DNA from: CAYVFC01 sp964450715 | GTDB lineage: Bacteria > Myxococcota_A > Polyangia > Polyangiales > JAFGIB01 | Reading direction: 5' to 3' | Assembly (NCBI GenBank): GCA_964450715.1 | Contig: CAYVFC010000254.1 | Span: forward strand, 1-5,557 | Length of the DNA: 5,557 nucleotides | In this document: piece after piece, positions 5,349 to 5,557 of the stretch | How positions within the stretch are numbered: position 1 is the stretch's first letter | How the letters are laid out: every line of letters starts with the position of its first letter | The notes under the pieces: generated by a model | Told to the model about the DNA's origin: nothing | What the model saw: only the letters and a program-made list of their open reading frames with translations | Database searches by the model: none | Program-made: the position numbers and the translations under genes

Positions 5349-5557
5349 TCAGCAGGGCGAGCAGAAGGGACCGCCGCAGTCGACCGCTTCCTCGGCGCCG
5401 TTCTGGATGCCATCGTAGCAACTGGCACAGCTGCCCTCGAAGCACTGGTTGTCCTGGCAATCCCAGTCCTCGGTACAGGCCTGGCCCGATCCGCAGGGCG
5501 GGCACCAGCCGCCGCCGCAGTCCACGTCGCTCTCGGCGCCGTTCTGGATGCCGTCGT
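5349..5557 (-). CDS. Cys-rich extracellular repeat protein, C-terminal fragment (5' end outside window)
   Basis: The last 68 codons of a minus-strand gene that enters from the right edge and stops at a TGA (5349-5351). It contains DGIQNGAESDVDCGGGWCPPC, then CTEDWDCQDNQCFEGSC, then CYDGIQNGAEEAVDCGGPFCSPC at the very end. The repeat period is 47 residues (141 bp). The unit DGIQNGxExxxDCGGxxCxPC is a recurring disulfide-rich motif in secreted and surface proteins of delta-proteobacterial and Bacteroidetes genomes; its precise role is not known to me. No signal peptide can be seen because the start is missing. Beyond the stop the same frame has no cysteines and soon stops again, so this TGA is a genuine terminator, unlike the one at 549. 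Together with the lipoprotein it makes two Cys-rich exported proteins around the receptor gene. Confidence 0.8.
   Translation of the reverse strand, partial: DGIQNGAESDVDCGGGWCPPCGSGQACTEDWDCQDNQCFEGSCASCYDGIQNGAEEAVDCGGPFCSPC
5391..5557 (-). repeat. 141-bp-period coding repeat ending at the window edge
   Basis: Bases 5391-5416 and 5532-5557 agree at 25 of 26 positions, offset by 141 bp (47 codons). They encode YDGIQNGAE twice in the Cys-rich fragment. The window stops at the end of the second copy, so more copies may lie to the right. Confidence 0.85.

Noticed and set aside
549..5351. Genome-wide reassignment of TGA to an amino acid
   Set aside because: TGA ends the receptor (2739-2741) and the 5349 gene at natural protein ends, so TGA works as a stop here.
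5030..5428. 132-codon minus-strand frame
   Set aside because: It overlaps the end of the Cys-rich gene in a different frame and crosses the inverted-repeat element. Its Arg/Pro-rich content is typical of GC-rich noise.

Overview
The window looks like a piece of a GC-rich, Gram-negative bacterial genome, most likely from the Myxococcota/Bradymonadota (old delta-proteobacterial) neighbourhood or a similar metagenome bin. The reasons are the style of its proteins. One is a lipoprotein with a Gly-Cys-Gly-Asp-Asp-Asp start followed by an Ala/Gly/Asp linker and dozens of cysteines. Another is a second extracellular Cys-rich protein built on DGIQNG...DCGG...CxPC repeats. The third is a 7TMR-DISM receptor fused to a SpoIIE-type phosphatase. 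No marker gene is present, so the taxonomy is inference only.

All recognisable genes lie on the minus strand. Read in the direction of transcription (right to left): (a) 5349-5557, the last 68 residues of a Cys-rich repeat protein that enters from outside the window; (b) 4905-5348, a non-coding stretch holding an 18-bp perfect inverted repeat around a ~190-bp MITE-like element, then a plausible promoter; (c) 2739-4904, a complete 721-residue membrane receptor with signal peptide, periplasmic DISMED2-type domain, seven membrane segments, coiled-coil linker and PP2C/SpoIIE phosphatase; (d) 2208-2738, a 531-bp intergenic stretch with a 27-bp tandem duplication, a small hairpin, a weak promoter candidate and a clear ribosome binding site; (e) 549-2207, a 552-codon Cys-rich lipoprotein; (f) 1-548, an unmistakable in-frame continuation of that lipoprotein beyond its TGA codon. 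Part (f) is interrupted by 100 Ns at 60-159 whose two flanks are almost identical, and it leaves the window.

The most interesting point is the TGA at 549-551. It falls where the repeat pattern calls for a cysteine, and about 180 codons of Cys-rich coding sequence follow in the same frame. A Cys-codon nonsense mutation or a base-call error is the simplest reading; selenocysteine insertion is a less likely alternative that can be tested.

Functionally, two extracellular Cys-rich proteins flank a receptor that senses something outside the inner membrane and probably dephosphorylates a STAS-type partner in the cytoplasm. The intergenic gaps are large (444 and 531 bp), so the three genes are probably separate transcription units. 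A functional link between them is not shown by the sequence.
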